NCBI RefSeq assembly: GCF_013522725.1
Contig: NZ_JAAMRF010000002.1
Span: 186,001 to 250,000, forward strand
Source of the DNA: Stutzerimonas azotifigens
GTDB lineage: Bacteria > Pseudomonadota > Gammaproteobacteria > Pseudomonadales > Pseudomonadaceae
Length of the DNA stretch: 64,000 nt
Reading direction: 5' to 3'
Every line of letters begins with the position of its first letter. The first letter of the stretch is position 1. The position numbers and the translations under genes are program-made. A model generated the notes under the pieces. The model had not been told where the DNA came from. It did no database searches and saw only the letters and a list, made by a program, of their open reading frames with translations. Below are positions 9,265 to 17,289 of this stretch, one piece after another.

Positions 9265-10272
9265 ATGTTCCTGTCGGATTCGCTGTTACCCCTGCTGGCT
9301 GCCGGAGCGCTGGCCTTCAGCGTGCTCACGTACGTGATACTCGACGGCACCGACCTCGGGGTCGGCATCCTGTTCATGGCCAACCCGGGCGACGACGAGC
9401 GTCACGTGATGGCGATTTCCATCTTGCCGATCTGGGACGGCAACGAGACCTGGCTGGTACTGGGTGGCGGCGGACTGATCGCGATGTTTCCCGCCGTCTA
9501 CAGCATTTTTTTCACCGCCACCTATATCCCCTTGTTCGTGATGCTGCTGGCATTGATCTTCCGCGGCGTGGCGTTGGAGTATCGCGACGGTGCATCAAGC
9601 GCGCGTCGGCGACGCCTGTATGACCTGGCCTTCATCGCAGGTTCGACGCTGGCGACCTTCGCACAAGGTGTGCTGGCCGGCGCGCTGTTGCAGGGCATTC
9701 CCCATGATGGCAGCCAATACAGCGGCAACGGCTGGGATTGGCTCAGCGGCTTTTCGCTGTTCTGCGGTCTGGCACTGGTGGCCGGCTACGCGCTGCTTGG
9801 CGCGTGCTGGCTGGTCTGGCGAACCGAGGGCGAACTACAGGCCAAGGCGCGGCGACAGGCACGGTGGCTCGGCCTGATGACGCTGCTACTGGCGGGAGCC
9901 GCCATCTACTGGAGCGGGCTTGTGCAACCGGTTCTGTGGGAACGCTGGGGCGATCTGCCCTTGCTGACCGCCTGGCTCGGGCTGCTCGCGCTACTGGCGC
10001 TCGGCTTCTGGAAGTGGCTGGATAGCCGCCACGATTTTCTGCCCCTGTTCATGGTGCTGGGTGCGGTCGTGGTCGCCTTCGCGGGCCTGCTCGCCAGTCT
10101 CCACCCGACCATCATTCCGCCTTCGCTGACCCTGGCGGAGGGTGCGTCGCCCGCGTCCAGCCTGGGTTTCATGCTGATCGGCTTTGCCGTCCTGATTCCC
10201 TTCACGCTGGCCTACAGCACCTACGGGTTCTGGGTCTTTCGCGGCAAGGTTCATCCGCGTGGAGAGGGATAG
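9265..10272 (+). CDS. cioB: Cyanide-insensitive bd-type quinol oxidase subunit II
   Basis: This 335-residue polytopic subunit pairs with the upstream CioA to form the oxidase. The segment ILDGTDLGVGILF and the following PIWDGNETWLVLGGG are hallmarks of CydB/CioB. About eight hydrophobic helices can be seen. A GAGGTG Shine-Dalgarno lies a few bases before the ATG. No assembly genes (cydCD) are adjacent. The downstream MarR-family gene begins 81 bases later and probably belongs to the next, peroxide-stress, unit rather than this operon. Confidence 0.92.
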   Translation: MFLSDSLLPLLAAGALAFSVLTYVILDGTDLGVGILFMANPGDDERHVMAISILPIWDGNETWLVLGGGGLIAMFPAVYSIFFTATYIPLFVMLLALIFRGVALEYRDGASSARRRRLYDLAFIAGSTLATFAQGVLAGALLQGIPHDGSQYSGNGWDWLSGFSLFCGLALVAGYALLGACWLVWRTEGELQAKARRQARWLGLMTLLLAGAAIYWSGLVQPVLWERWGDLPLLTAWLGLLALLALGFWKWLDSRHDFLPLFMVLGAVVVAFAGLLASLHPTIIPPSLTLAEGASPASSLGFMLIGFAVLIPFTLAYSTYGFWVFRGKVHPRGEG

Positions 10273-10353
10273 TCCAGCTGAGCGGGCGGTCACCTGCTGG
10301 CATCCAGGCTTTTAGCGCGTTAACGTTATCACCTGATCAACCGGAGCCCGACC

Positions 10354-10797
10354 ATGGCCGAATCCTGCGATGAGCTGCTGCTGGACAACCAGCTGTGCTT
10401 TGCCCTCTATTCCACCTCGCTGATGATGACCAAGGTGTACAAGCCGCTCTTGCAGAAAGTCGGGCTGACCTATCCGCAATACCTGGCGATGCTGGTGCTG
10501 TGGGAGAGCGACGGCATTACTGTCGGCGAGCTCAGCGCCCGACTGCTCACCGATCCGGGTTCGGTGACCCCGCTGCTCAAACGTCTCGAAGCCATGGAGC
10601 TGATAACCCGTACCCGCAGCAGTAGCGACGAACGTGTCGTCCAGTTGCGGGTGACCGAAGCGGGGTGGGACGTGCAGAAGGAGGCCAAGGCGTTTCCCCA
10701 GTGCATCCTCACGTCCAGCGGCATGAGCCCCGCCGCGCTCACCGAACTCAAGCACGAGCTGGTAGAGCTGCGCCGGCATCTGCACGCCTCGCTGTAG
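10354..10797 (+). CDS. ohrR: OhrR, MarR-family organic-peroxide repressor
   Basis: This 147-residue winged-helix regulator matches the OhrR branch of MarR. The N-terminal NQLCFALYSTS holds Cys15, which in this family is oxidised by organic hydroperoxides to release DNA. Further features are the recognition region TVGELSARLLTDPGSVTPLLKRLE and the wing SSSDERVVQLRVTEAG. A GGAGC Shine-Dalgarno precedes the ATG. The target gene ohr lies about 530 bases downstream in the same orientation, which supports the assignment. The intergenic sequence just before ohrR contains GCGTTAACGTTATCAC, an AT-rich partly symmetric stretch that could be an operator; I could not confirm this. Confidence 0.9.
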   Translation: MAESCDELLLDNQLCFALYSTSLMMTKVYKPLLQKVGLTYPQYLAMLVLWESDGITVGELSARLLTDPGSVTPLLKRLEAMELITRTRSSSDERVVQLRVTEAGWDVQKEAKAFPQCILTSSGMSPAALTELKHELVELRRHLHASL

Positions 10798-10852
10798 TCC
10801 TCCACGGCCTCGCGGCATCCCACCTACGACGCCTGACCCAGGCGGCCGAAAG

Positions 10853-10926
10853 CTCGCGGTCAAGACTAGGCGTTCCCGACCGCTCCACACACGCTGGTAG
10901 ATCCGTGGGCGCGGTCTTGACGCGAA
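10853..10926. repeat. Paired palindromic repeat (REP/BIME-like)
   Basis: Two inverted copies of the dispersed repeat sit in the ohrR-ohr gap. The left copy, on the minus strand, reads TCGCGGTCAAGAC...CCGCTCCACAC. The right copy reads GTGGGCGCGGTCTTGAC. Related copies occur at 33673, 44352 and inside an MFS gene near 47289. Such elements are typical extragenic palindromes of pseudomonads. Confidence 0.7.
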
Positions 10927-11039
10927 GGACCCCGTCAGGTGTTCCGCCCTGTAACCCCCGGCATTCGTGGTTTATGCCGTTTTCATGCTGGGCGCGAACC
11001 AAAGATTCTAACGAAATGGTTTGCGTGCAAAACAAATGA

Positions 11040-11073
11040 GCACTAATGTTCTTTTCAGGGAACAAGTTAGTGC
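11040..11073. promoter_or_regulatory. Stem-loop in leader of the small peptide/ohr unit
   Basis: GCACTAATGTTC (11040-11051) pairs with GAACA plus TTAGTGC (11060-11073), leaving a short loop and a two-base bulge. No T-run follows, so it is not a standard terminator. It lies 90 bases before the 41-residue peptide gene. It could be a regulatory leader structure or a double-stranded operator. Apart from the repeat pair and this stem, the gap from 10798 to 11161 shows nothing I can name. Confidence 0.5.
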
Positions 11074-11161
11074 GCAAGAAGTTGTCGAGCCAGTTAATGA
11101 CAGCGCCTGCTTCCTCCTGATGGCAACCACCGGTAGCCCAACCCTGAAAGAGGAAAGACAG

Positions 11162-11287
11162 ATGAAACGCATCGCCTTATTTGCCCTCGTCATCGCTGCC
11201 AGCACAGCGGCCCATGCCACTCCCAATGAAAGTGGCCGCCAATTGCAGGCGCCTTACCCCACCTGGCTGACGACCCACCAGGGCTGA
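11162..11287 (+). CDS. Small exported peptide (41 aa), unknown function
   Basis: This short gene encodes [19 protein letters not shown] followed by a 22-residue mature part, [12 protein letters not shown] and so on, ending TTHQG. The N-terminus is a clear Sec signal peptide with an AHA cleavage motif, so the product is likely periplasmic or secreted. A strong AGAGGAAAG Shine-Dalgarno precedes the ATG. The stop lies 41 bases before ohr, so it probably shares the ohr transcript. I do not recognise a family with known function. Involvement in peroxide stress is inferred only from position. Confidence 0.72.
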   Translation: MKRIALFALVIAASTAAHATPNESGRQLQAPYPTWLTTHQG

Positions 11288-11328
11288 GCCCTGTCATGCA
11301 CCCAACTCACTTAGAAAGGAAACTCACC

Positions 11329-11754
11329 ATGTCGATCGAAAACGTTCTCTACCGCACATCCGCTGAAGCGACCGGCGGCCGTGACGGCCGTGCCATCTCC
11401 TCCGACGGCGTCCTCGACGTGCGCCTGACCACACCCAAGGAGCTTGGCGGCGCGGGCGGGCAGGGCACCAATCCCGAACAGCTGTTCGCCGCTGGTTACT
11501 CGGCCTGCTTTCTCGGTGCGCTGAAATTCGTCGCCGCCCGCGACAAGCACAAGCTGTCGCCTGAGGCCTGGGTCGAAGGCTTCGTCGGCATCGGCGCCAT
11601 ACCCACCGGCTTCGGCATCGAGGTCGAGCTGAAAATCACCCTTCCGGGCATGGATCGCGAAGAGGCGCGTCAGCTGATCGAGAAGGCGCACATCGTCTGC
11701 CCTTACTCGAACGCCACCCGCGGCAACATCGACGTCACCCTGACCCTGGCCTGA
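11329..11754 (+). CDS. ohr: Organic hydroperoxide resistance protein Ohr
   Basis: This 141-residue thiol peroxidase reduces organic and fatty-acid hydroperoxides. The two redox cysteines are visible: Cys60 in YSACFLGAL and Cys124 in [10 protein letters not shown], the positions expected for Ohr. The N-terminal [15 protein letters not shown] and TPKELGGAG are also typical. The ATG at 11329 has AAAGGAAA upstream. An in-frame ATG 11 codons earlier is less well placed. OhrR is encoded upstream and is the expected repressor. The esterase gene downstream is 25 bases away and likely co-transcribed. Confidence 0.95.
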   Translation: MSIENVLYRTSAEATGGRDGRAISSDGVLDVRLTTPKELGGAGGQGTNPEQLFAAGYSACFLGALKFVAARDKHKLSPEAWVEGFVGIGAIPTGFGIEVELKITLPGMDREEARQLIEKAHIVCPYSNATRGNIDVTLTLA

Positions 11755-11779
11755 CCGGCTCGACAGAGGAGGAACTCCC

Positions 11780-12790
11780 ATGAACATCAAGCAGACCCTT
11801 TCACTCGCCGTCCTCTCGCTGTCGGCCGGCGCCGTGCTCGCCGCCGGTAGTCCCGGCGTCGAAAGCCAGACCCAGGCCTTTCTCGAGGCGTTGGAAAACG
11901 GTGACGGCAAGCCGATCGAGCAGTTGTCGCCCAAGGATGCCCGTGCCGTACTGAGCGGTGCCCAGGCCGGCGCCGAGCTGCCGGAGGCAGACGTCAGCGA
12001 ACGCACCATCAAGGTGGACGGCCAGTCGATCCGGCTGAACATCGTTCGCCCCTCCGGCGCCAAGGGCGAGCTGCCGGTCTTCATGTTCTTCCATGGCGGC
12101 GGCTGGGTGCTGGGCGATTTCCCGACCCACGAACGGCTGATACGCGACCTGGTGGTGTCGTCCGGTGCGGCGGCGGTTTATGTGGACTACACGCCGTCGC
12201 CCGAGGCGAAGTACCCGACCGCGATCAACCAGGCCTACGCCGCCACGCGGTGGGTGGCCGAGCATGGACGGGAGATCCAGGTCGACGGCAAGCGCCTGGC
12301 CGTTGCCGGAAACAGCGTCGGCGGCAACATGGCGGCCGTGGTCAGCCTGATGGCGAAAGACAAGGGCACCCCGGCGATCCGCTTCCAGGCGTTGCTCTGG
12401 CCGGTGACCGATGCGGGCTTCGAAACCGCCTCGTACAAGCAGTTCGCCGAGGGCCATTTCCTGACGCGCAACATGATGACCTGGTTCTGGGACAACTACA
12501 CCACCGACCCGAAGCAGCGCGCCGAGGTCTACGCCTCGCCGCTGCGGGCGGATGTCGAACGGTTGCGCGGCTTGCCGCCGGCCCTGGTGCAGACGGCGGA
12601 GTTCGACGTGCTGCGTGACGAGGGCGAGGCTTATGCGCGCAAGCTCGACGCGGCGGGGGTTGCGGTGGTGGCGACGCGTTACAACGGCATGATCCACGAC
12701 TTTGGGCTGCTCAATGCCCTGAGCCAGGTGCCGGGAACGCGGGCTGCCGTCGGGCAGGCAGGCAACGCGCTGAAAACCCACCTGCAGTAA
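11780..12790 (+). CDS. Exported HSL-type esterase/lipase (alpha/beta hydrolase)
   Basis: This 336-residue protein has a Sec signal peptide (MNIKQTLSLAVLSLSAGAVLAAG) and then a hormone-sensitive-lipase-type alpha/beta hydrolase. The oxyanion motif HGGGW begins at His105. The probable triad is Ser179 (GNSVGG), Asp276 (FDVLRDEG) and His306 (MIHDFG). It should hydrolyse short-chain esters in the periplasm; the physiological substrate is unknown. It follows ohr closely with an AGAGGAGGAA Shine-Dalgarno, so it is likely induced with ohr. A good terminator hairpin follows. Confidence 0.9.
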   Translation: MNIKQTLSLAVLSLSAGAVLAAGSPGVESQTQAFLEALENGDGKPIEQLSPKDARAVLSGAQAGAELPEADVSERTIKVDGQSIRLNIVRPSGAKGELPVFMFFHGGGWVLGDFPTHERLIRDLVVSSGAAAVYVDYTPSPEAKYPTAINQAYAATRWVAEHGREIQVDGKRLAVAGNSVGGNMAAVVSLMAKDKGTPAIRFQALLWPVTDAGFETASYKQFAEGHFLTRNMMTWFWDNYTTDPKQRAEVYASPLRADVERLRGLPPALVQTAEFDVLRDEGEAYARKLDAAGVAVVATRYNGMIHDFGLLNALSQVPGTRAAVGQAGNALKTHLQ

Positions 12791-12808
12791 GCCTGTGCAA
12801 CGCACCGA

Positions 12809-12838
12809 CCCCGACCGCCTCCAGGCGGCCGGGGTTTC
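12809..12838 (+). terminator. Rho-independent terminator after the ohr-esterase unit
   Basis: CCCCG-A-CCGCCT (12809-12820) pairs with AGGCGG-C-CGGGG (12823-12834) around a two-base loop with one mismatch, followed by TTT. It starts 19 bases after the esterase stop. Confidence 0.75.
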
Positions 12839-12912
12839 TGCACAAATGTTCCAGAAGCTGCGGAAGGTGCTCGGTATGATGTCGTGTCAGGCGCATCACT
12901 CATGGGGCCATC

Positions 12913-13752
12913 ATGGGCAGCCACCGCTGGATCACCCTCAACCAGGATGCCGAAACCGGTATCGAGACGATCCGTGCCCATTTCCAGGGCCACGCCTACG
13001 ATCCCCACTGGCACGACAGCTACCTGATCGGCTTCACCGAACAGGGCGTCCAGCAGTTTCACTGCCGCAAGGTGCTGCACAGCGCAACGCCGGGGCAGGT
13101 CTTTCTGCTCGAACCCGGAGAGCTGCACGACGGGCATGCGCCGACGGAGGACGGCTTCACCTATTCGATGCTCTATCTCGATGCCCAATGGCTGGAACGC
13201 GAGCTGCGCAGCCTGCACGACGATGCGCCGGGCAACTGCCAGCCGCGGTTCGCCAGCACGCTGACCGAGGAGCCCGAGCTGATCGCGCGCATCGCGGACG
13301 CCTATCGGGCGCTGCAGGGCAGCGAGATGCGAATGGTCCGCCAGGCCGCGCTCGACGGCCTGCTCAGCAAGCTCGCGGCGCACCTGCAGTGGCGCCCGCG
13401 CATCGACCATGACCCGCGCCTGCCGCTGGTGGCGCTGCGCGCCCGCGATTACCTGCATGCGCATCTGGAACAGGACATCGGTCTGGACCACTTGGCGCAG
13501 GCCTGCGGGGTCGATCGCTTTCGCCTGTCTCGGGCGTTCAAGGTCGCGTTCGGCCTGGCGCCGCATGCCTACCTGGTGCAGCTGCGCCTGTCCCGCGCGC
13601 GTCAGTTGCTGGCCATGGGATGGGCACCGGCCAGCGTCGCGACCTCGCTCGGTTTCGCCGACCAGAGCCACCTGGGGCGCTGGTTCCGGCGTGCTTATGG
13701 CCTGACCCCGGCGCACTACCGCACGCGCTGCTCGAATCTTCCAGACGCCTGA
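12913..13752 (+). CDS. AraC-family transcriptional regulator
   Basis: This 279-residue regulator has an N-terminal cupin-type sensor (HWHDSYLIGFTEQG... QVFLLEPGELHDGH) and a C-terminal double helix-turn-helix. In the latter, DIGLDHLAQACGVDRFRLSRAF and PASVATSLGFADQSHLGRWFRRAYGLTPAHYR are classic AraC motifs. The linked LysE-type exporter gene follows after about 80 bases, a common regulator/exporter pairing in which the regulator responds to the exported amino acid or analogue. The ligand cannot be told from sequence. Confidence 0.9.
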   Translation: MGSHRWITLNQDAETGIETIRAHFQGHAYDPHWHDSYLIGFTEQGVQQFHCRKVLHSATPGQVFLLEPGELHDGHAPTEDGFTYSMLYLDAQWLERELRSLHDDAPGNCQPRFASTLTEEPELIARIADAYRALQGSEMRMVRQAALDGLLSKLAAHLQWRPRIDHDPRLPLVALRARDYLHAHLEQDIGLDHLAQACGVDRFRLSRAFKVAFGLAPHAYLVQLRLSRARQLLAMGWAPASVATSLGFADQSHLGRWFRRAYGLTPAHYRTRCSNLPDA

Positions 13753-13799
13753 GCGCGACCGCTCGACAATTGGCTTCCGACCTTCCTATCGGAGCCACC

Positions 13800-13835
13800 A
13801 TGTCCACTACGTCATCGTCACGGCTGCCGCGATGA
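13800..13835 (+). CDS. Possible 11-codon leader ORF overlapping lysE-type gene
   Basis: A short frame (MSTTSSSRLPR then TGA) starts at an ATG with GGAGCC just upstream. It ends in an ATGA overlap with the exporter start. The exporter itself has no clear Shine-Dalgarno, so ribosomes terminating here could reinitiate. This is inference from layout only. Confidence 0.4.
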   Translation: MSTTSSSRLPR

Positions 13836-14431
13836 GCCAATTGCTGCCGTTCGTCCTGTTCGCCTTCGTCGCGTCCATCACCCCCGGTCCCACCAACCTG
13901 CTGGTGCTCAGCAACAGTGCGCGTTACGGGTTATGGCGCGCCTTGCCGATCGTGCTGGGGGCTTGTACCGGCGCGGCTGGCATCGTCCTGCTGGTCGGCC
14001 TGGGTATCGGCCAGTGGCTGCTCGGCCATCCCGGCCTGCAGCGCGCCATGGCCTGGCTCGGGGTGGCCTGGCTCAGCTACCTGGCCTGGCAGATCTTTCG
14101 CAGCGAGGCGCAGCCGATCGAGAAAGACGGCCTGGAGCCGGTGCGGCGTCTCGGGCTGGTCGGCGGCGCTGGCTTGCAGCTGGTCAATCCAAAGACCTGG
14201 ATGATGGCGATGGCGGTGGTGAGCCTGTTCGCCGGAGCCGATGCCAGCGCCGCACGTTACGCCCTGTTCGCTCTGGTGTTTTTCCTGGTGGCGCTGCCTT
14301 GCCTGGGCGTCTGGGCGCTGCTGGGCATCGGTGCGACCCGGCTGCTGCGCTCGGCGCGCGCGCTCAAGCGCTTCAACCAGCTGATGGCATTGCTGCTGCT
14401 CGGGTCGGCCTGGGCCAGCCTGCTCGGCTGA
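13832..14431 (+). CDS. LysE/RhtB-family amino-acid exporter
   Basis: This 199-residue inner-membrane protein has about six hydrophobic helices. It carries the LysE/RhtB signature near the N-terminus, ITPGPTNLLVLSNSARYG, and the later QLVNPKTWMMAMAVV. Members export amino acids or related compounds such as homoserine, threonine or lysine. The upstream AraC regulator is the likely controller. The start codon overlaps the stop of a short leader frame, suggesting translational coupling rather than an independent ribosome site. Confidence 0.88.
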   Translation: MSQLLPFVLFAFVASITPGPTNLLVLSNSARYGLWRALPIVLGACTGAAGIVLLVGLGIGQWLLGHPGLQRAMAWLGVAWLSYLAWQIFRSEAQPIEKDGLEPVRRLGLVGGAGLQLVNPKTWMMAMAVVSLFAGADASAARYALFALVFFLVALPCLGVWALLGIGATRLLRSARALKRFNQLMALLLLGSAWASLLG

Positions 14432-14493
14432 ACGGCTGCCGCCCGGCTGGGATTCTCGTAGAATGCCGCTCCGTCTTGCGGCTGGCATCGATC

Positions 14494-15378
14494 ATGGTTC
14501 AGCGTCCCGTCCTCAGTTTGCAGCTGTTTCTGCCGGTTACCTTCGTGGTGCTCTGGAGCACCGGTTTCATCGGCGCCAAGTTCGGCTTGCCCTATGTCGA
14601 GCCGCTGACCTTCAACGTGGTGCGGTTCATTCTCGTCGTGTTGCTGATGACGCCCATCGCGCTGCTGACCCGCGCGCCCTGGCCGGCCACGCCACGCGCG
14701 GCGATGCATATCGCGGTCACCGGTCTGCTGGTGCACGGCGGCTATCTGGGCGGCGTGTTCACCGCCATCGACCGTGGCCTGCCGGCCGGGCCGACGGCCC
14801 TGGTGGTCGGCCTGCAGCCGCTGCTCACCGCGCTGCTGGCCGGTCTGCTGTTGGGCGAGCAGGTCACCCGCCGGCAGTGGTTCGGGCTGGGGCTGGGTCT
14901 GGGCGGCGTGCTGCTGGTGCTGGGCAGCAAGCTCGAACTCGACGGTGTCACCTTAGAGGTGCTGCTGCACTGGGTCTGGCCGGCGCTGTTCGCGCTGTGC
15001 AGCATCACCCTGGGCACGCTCTACCAGAAGCGCTTCTGCCCGGCGTTCGATCTGCGTAGCGGCTCTGTAATCCAGTTCCTGCCGTGCGTGCTGGTGCTCG
15101 GCGCGGTGGCCTTGCTCACCGAGACCCGGGAGATCCAGTGGAACGGCGAGTTCGTCTTCGCGCTGCTGTGGTTGGTGCTGGTGCTGTCGATCGGGGCCAT
15201 CACGCTGTTGAACAAGATGATCAGCCAGGGCAGTGCGGTGAAGGTGGCCAGCCTGTTCTACCTCACGCCGCCGACCACCGCGCTGATCGCCTGGCTGCTG
15301 TTCGGCGAGGTGCTGGCGCCCCTGGCCATCGTCGGCATGCTGCTCTCGGCGACCGGGGTGTGGCTGGCCCGTCGCTGA
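14494..15378 (+). CDS. EamA/DMT-family transporter
   Basis: This 294-residue protein has ten predicted helices arranged as two EamA repeats. The first repeat has FVVLWSTGFIGAKFGLPYVEPLTF and the second SQGSAVKVASLFYLTPPTTALIAWLLFGE, both typical of the drug/metabolite transporter superfamily. It sits 62 bases after the LysE-type gene in the same direction and may be co-transcribed. The substrate is unknown; many relatives export amino acids or metabolites. Confidence 0.88.
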   Translation: MVQRPVLSLQLFLPVTFVVLWSTGFIGAKFGLPYVEPLTFNVVRFILVVLLMTPIALLTRAPWPATPRAAMHIAVTGLLVHGGYLGGVFTAIDRGLPAGPTALVVGLQPLLTALLAGLLLGEQVTRRQWFGLGLGLGGVLLVLGSKLELDGVTLEVLLHWVWPALFALCSITLGTLYQKRFCPAFDLRSGSVIQFLPCVLVLGAVALLTETREIQWNGEFVFALLWLVLVLSIGAITLLNKMISQGSAVKVASLFYLTPPTTALIAWLLFGEVLAPLAIVGMLLSATGVWLARR

Positions 15379-15388
15379 CGCTGCGAGC

Positions 15389-15685
15389 TTAGCCGTTCGG
15401 CGCGTCGATCAGGTCGCGCCACTCGGGGTGCCGCTCGACGTAGGCATTGACGAAGGCGCAGAGCGGCACCAGCCGTTTTCCGGATCGACGTACGTCCTCC
15501 AGCGCCTCTTTCACCAGCCGGGCGCCGAGGCCTCGGCCTTCGAGGTCCTGGTCCACTTCGGTGTGGGTGAACAGGCGCTGTTCGCCCTGCTCGGTGTACT
15601 CGGCGTGGCCGCGCACCGCGCCGTCCACTTCGAGCACGTAACGGCTTTGCCCGGCGTCATGTCTGACCTTCACGTCTTCGCTCAT
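15389..15685 (-). CDS. Small GNAT-type N-acetyltransferase (YjdJ-like)
   Basis: This 98-residue protein has the minimal GNAT fold of the COG2388 group. The acetyl-CoA-binding region is EVDQDLEGRGLGARLVKEALEDVRRSGKRLVPLC, followed by FVNAYVERHPEWRDLI. Members are short cytoplasmic acetyltransferases with poorly known substrates. I place the start at 15685 because GGAG lies eight bases upstream. An in-frame ATG four codons earlier is possible. Its stop lies 10 bases from the stop of the convergent EamA gene. Confidence 0.85.
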   Translation of the reverse strand: MSEDVKVRHDAGQSRYVLEVDGAVRGHAEYTEQGEQRLFTHTEVDQDLEGRGLGARLVKEALEDVRRSGKRLVPLCAFVNAYVERHPEWRDLIDAPNG

Positions 15686-15772
15686 CGGATACTCCATCGA
15701 GGGTGGCCTTCACTATTAGGTAGGAGTCGCGCATGGCGAGCAGGTTCGGCCGGCGCGCCGAGGGGCGTCGGG

Positions 15773-17182
15773 TCAGAACGACTTGATCATGCGCCCCAGC
15801 AGCGCCATGGCGTTCTCGCTGCGCTGATCCCAGGTGTGCCCATGGTTGAGCCGGGCGCAATTGCGAAAACGCTGGGTGGCCGAGAAGATCGGTCCGGGGG
15901 CGAGACTGATGCCCTGGGCCAGGGCCATGTGCAGCAATTGCAGCGAGTCGACCGGCTCGGGGAACTCGAACCAGAGGAAATAGCCGCCGCAAGGGCGGGT
16001 CACCCGCGTGCAGGCCGGAAAGTGGCGTGCGGCGGAGGCGAGCATCGCGCCCTGCTGCATTTCCAGCGTGTGGCGCAGCTTGCGCAGATGGCGATCGTAA
16101 CCGCCGTGCTGCAGGTAGTCGGCGATGGCCGCCTGGGCCGGCACCGACGGGGAGATGGTGGTCATCAGCTTCAGGCGACTGACCTGCTCGGCGAAGCGCC
16201 CGGCCGCTACCCAGCCGACCCGATAACCGGGCGCCAGACTCTTGGAGAAGGAGCCGCAGTGCATCACCAGCCCCTGGCGATCGCGGCTCTTGACCGGCTT
16301 GGGCGGCTCCCGGGTGAAATACAGCTCGGCGTAGACGTCGTCTTCGATCAGCGGCACCTGATGTCGCTCGATCAGGTGGTAGAGCGCGTCCTTCTTCGCC
16401 TCGCCCATGCTCGCGCCGAGCGGGTTCTGCAGGCTGCTCATGAACCAGCAGGCCTTGATCGGCAGGCGCTGCAGGCTGTCGGCCAGCACGTCGAGATCGA
16501 TGCCTTCGCGCGGGTGCACCGGGATTTCCACGGCCTTGAGCTTGAGCCGCTCGAGGACCTGGAGCGTGGCGTAGAAGGCGGGCGCCTCGATTGCCACCAG
16601 GTCGCCCGGTTCGGTGACGGCCTGCAGACAGAGGTTGAGCGCCTCCATGGCGCCGTTGGTGATGACCAGCTCCTCCAGCGGCAGCATCACGCCGCTGACC
16701 ATGTAGCGCAGGGCGATCTGTCGGCGCAGATCGGGGTTGCCCGCGGTCATCTCCGCGATCACCGCGCCGGCCGGCATGTCGCGCACGGCGTGGGCCATGG
16801 AACGGGCCAGCCGGGCAAGGGGAAACAGGTCCGGGCTGGGAAAGGCAGAGCCGAAGGGCACGGTGCCCGGATCTCTCAAGGAAGCCAGGACCGAAAACAC
16901 CAGTTCGCTGACGCCGACGTCGGTGGTCTCGCCGGCACGAGCGCTGATGTCGGGCTCGTTGAGCGGGCGTTTGGCATGCTCGCGCACGAAGTAGCCGGAG
17001 CGGGCGCGTGCCTGGATCAGGCCTCGGTCTTCCAGCAGGTAATAGGCCTGGAAGACCGTCGAGGGGCTGACGCCGTAGGTTCTGCTGGCATGGCGCACCG
17101 AGGGGATCTTCTCGCCGCCCTTGAGTACGCCGCTGCGGATCAGCTCGGCGATTTCATCCGCGAATTTTTCGTAGCGCTTCAT
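15773..17182 (-). CDS. MocR-type GntR regulator with aminotransferase domain
   Basis: This 469-residue fusion has a GntR winged helix (GGEKIPSVRHASRTYGVSPSTVFQAYYLLED) followed by a fold-type I aminotransferase domain. PLP-binding features include the SFSKSLAPGYRVGW segment with the Schiff-base Lys and NPLGAS. Proteins of this class regulate genes of vitamin B6, GABA, taurine or other amino-compound metabolism. The start at 17182 follows GGACAGG. The frame stays open 37 codons further upstream without domain content. The target is not evident from the neighbours; ccoG lies upstream on the same strand. Confidence 0.9.
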   Translation of the reverse strand: MKRYEKFADEIAELIRSGVLKGGEKIPSVRHASRTYGVSPSTVFQAYYLLEDRGLIQARARSGYFVREHAKRPLNEPDISARAGETTDVGVSELVFSVLASLRDPGTVPFGSAFPSPDLFPLARLARSMAHAVRDMPAGAVIAEMTAGNPDLRRQIALRYMVSGVMLPLEELVITNGAMEALNLCLQAVTEPGDLVAIEAPAFYATLQVLERLKLKAVEIPVHPREGIDLDVLADSLQRLPIKACWFMSSLQNPLGASMGEAKKDALYHLIERHQVPLIEDDVYAELYFTREPPKPVKSRDRQGLVMHCGSFSKSLAPGYRVGWVAAGRFAEQVSRLKLMTTISPSVPAQAAIADYLQHGGYDRHLRKLRHTLEMQQGAMLASAARHFPACTRVTRPCGGYFLWFEFPEPVDSLQLLHMALAQGISLAPGPIFSATQRFRNCARLNHGHTWDQRSENAMALLGRMIKSF

Positions 17183-17289
17183 CCTGTCCTGGCCTGGCAC
17201 GTAGGGCACCGGACAGTCTACTGACCCCGTCATCACAAAGGCACTTCCCGAGCGTGCGGTGCAACGGCCGCCCTGTCGGCGGCCATCGC

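Noticed and set aside
15428..17224. A 598-codon plus-strand frame opposite the MocR regulator
   Set aside because: No recognisable domain or ribosome site; the opposite strand has a full GntR/aminotransferase protein.
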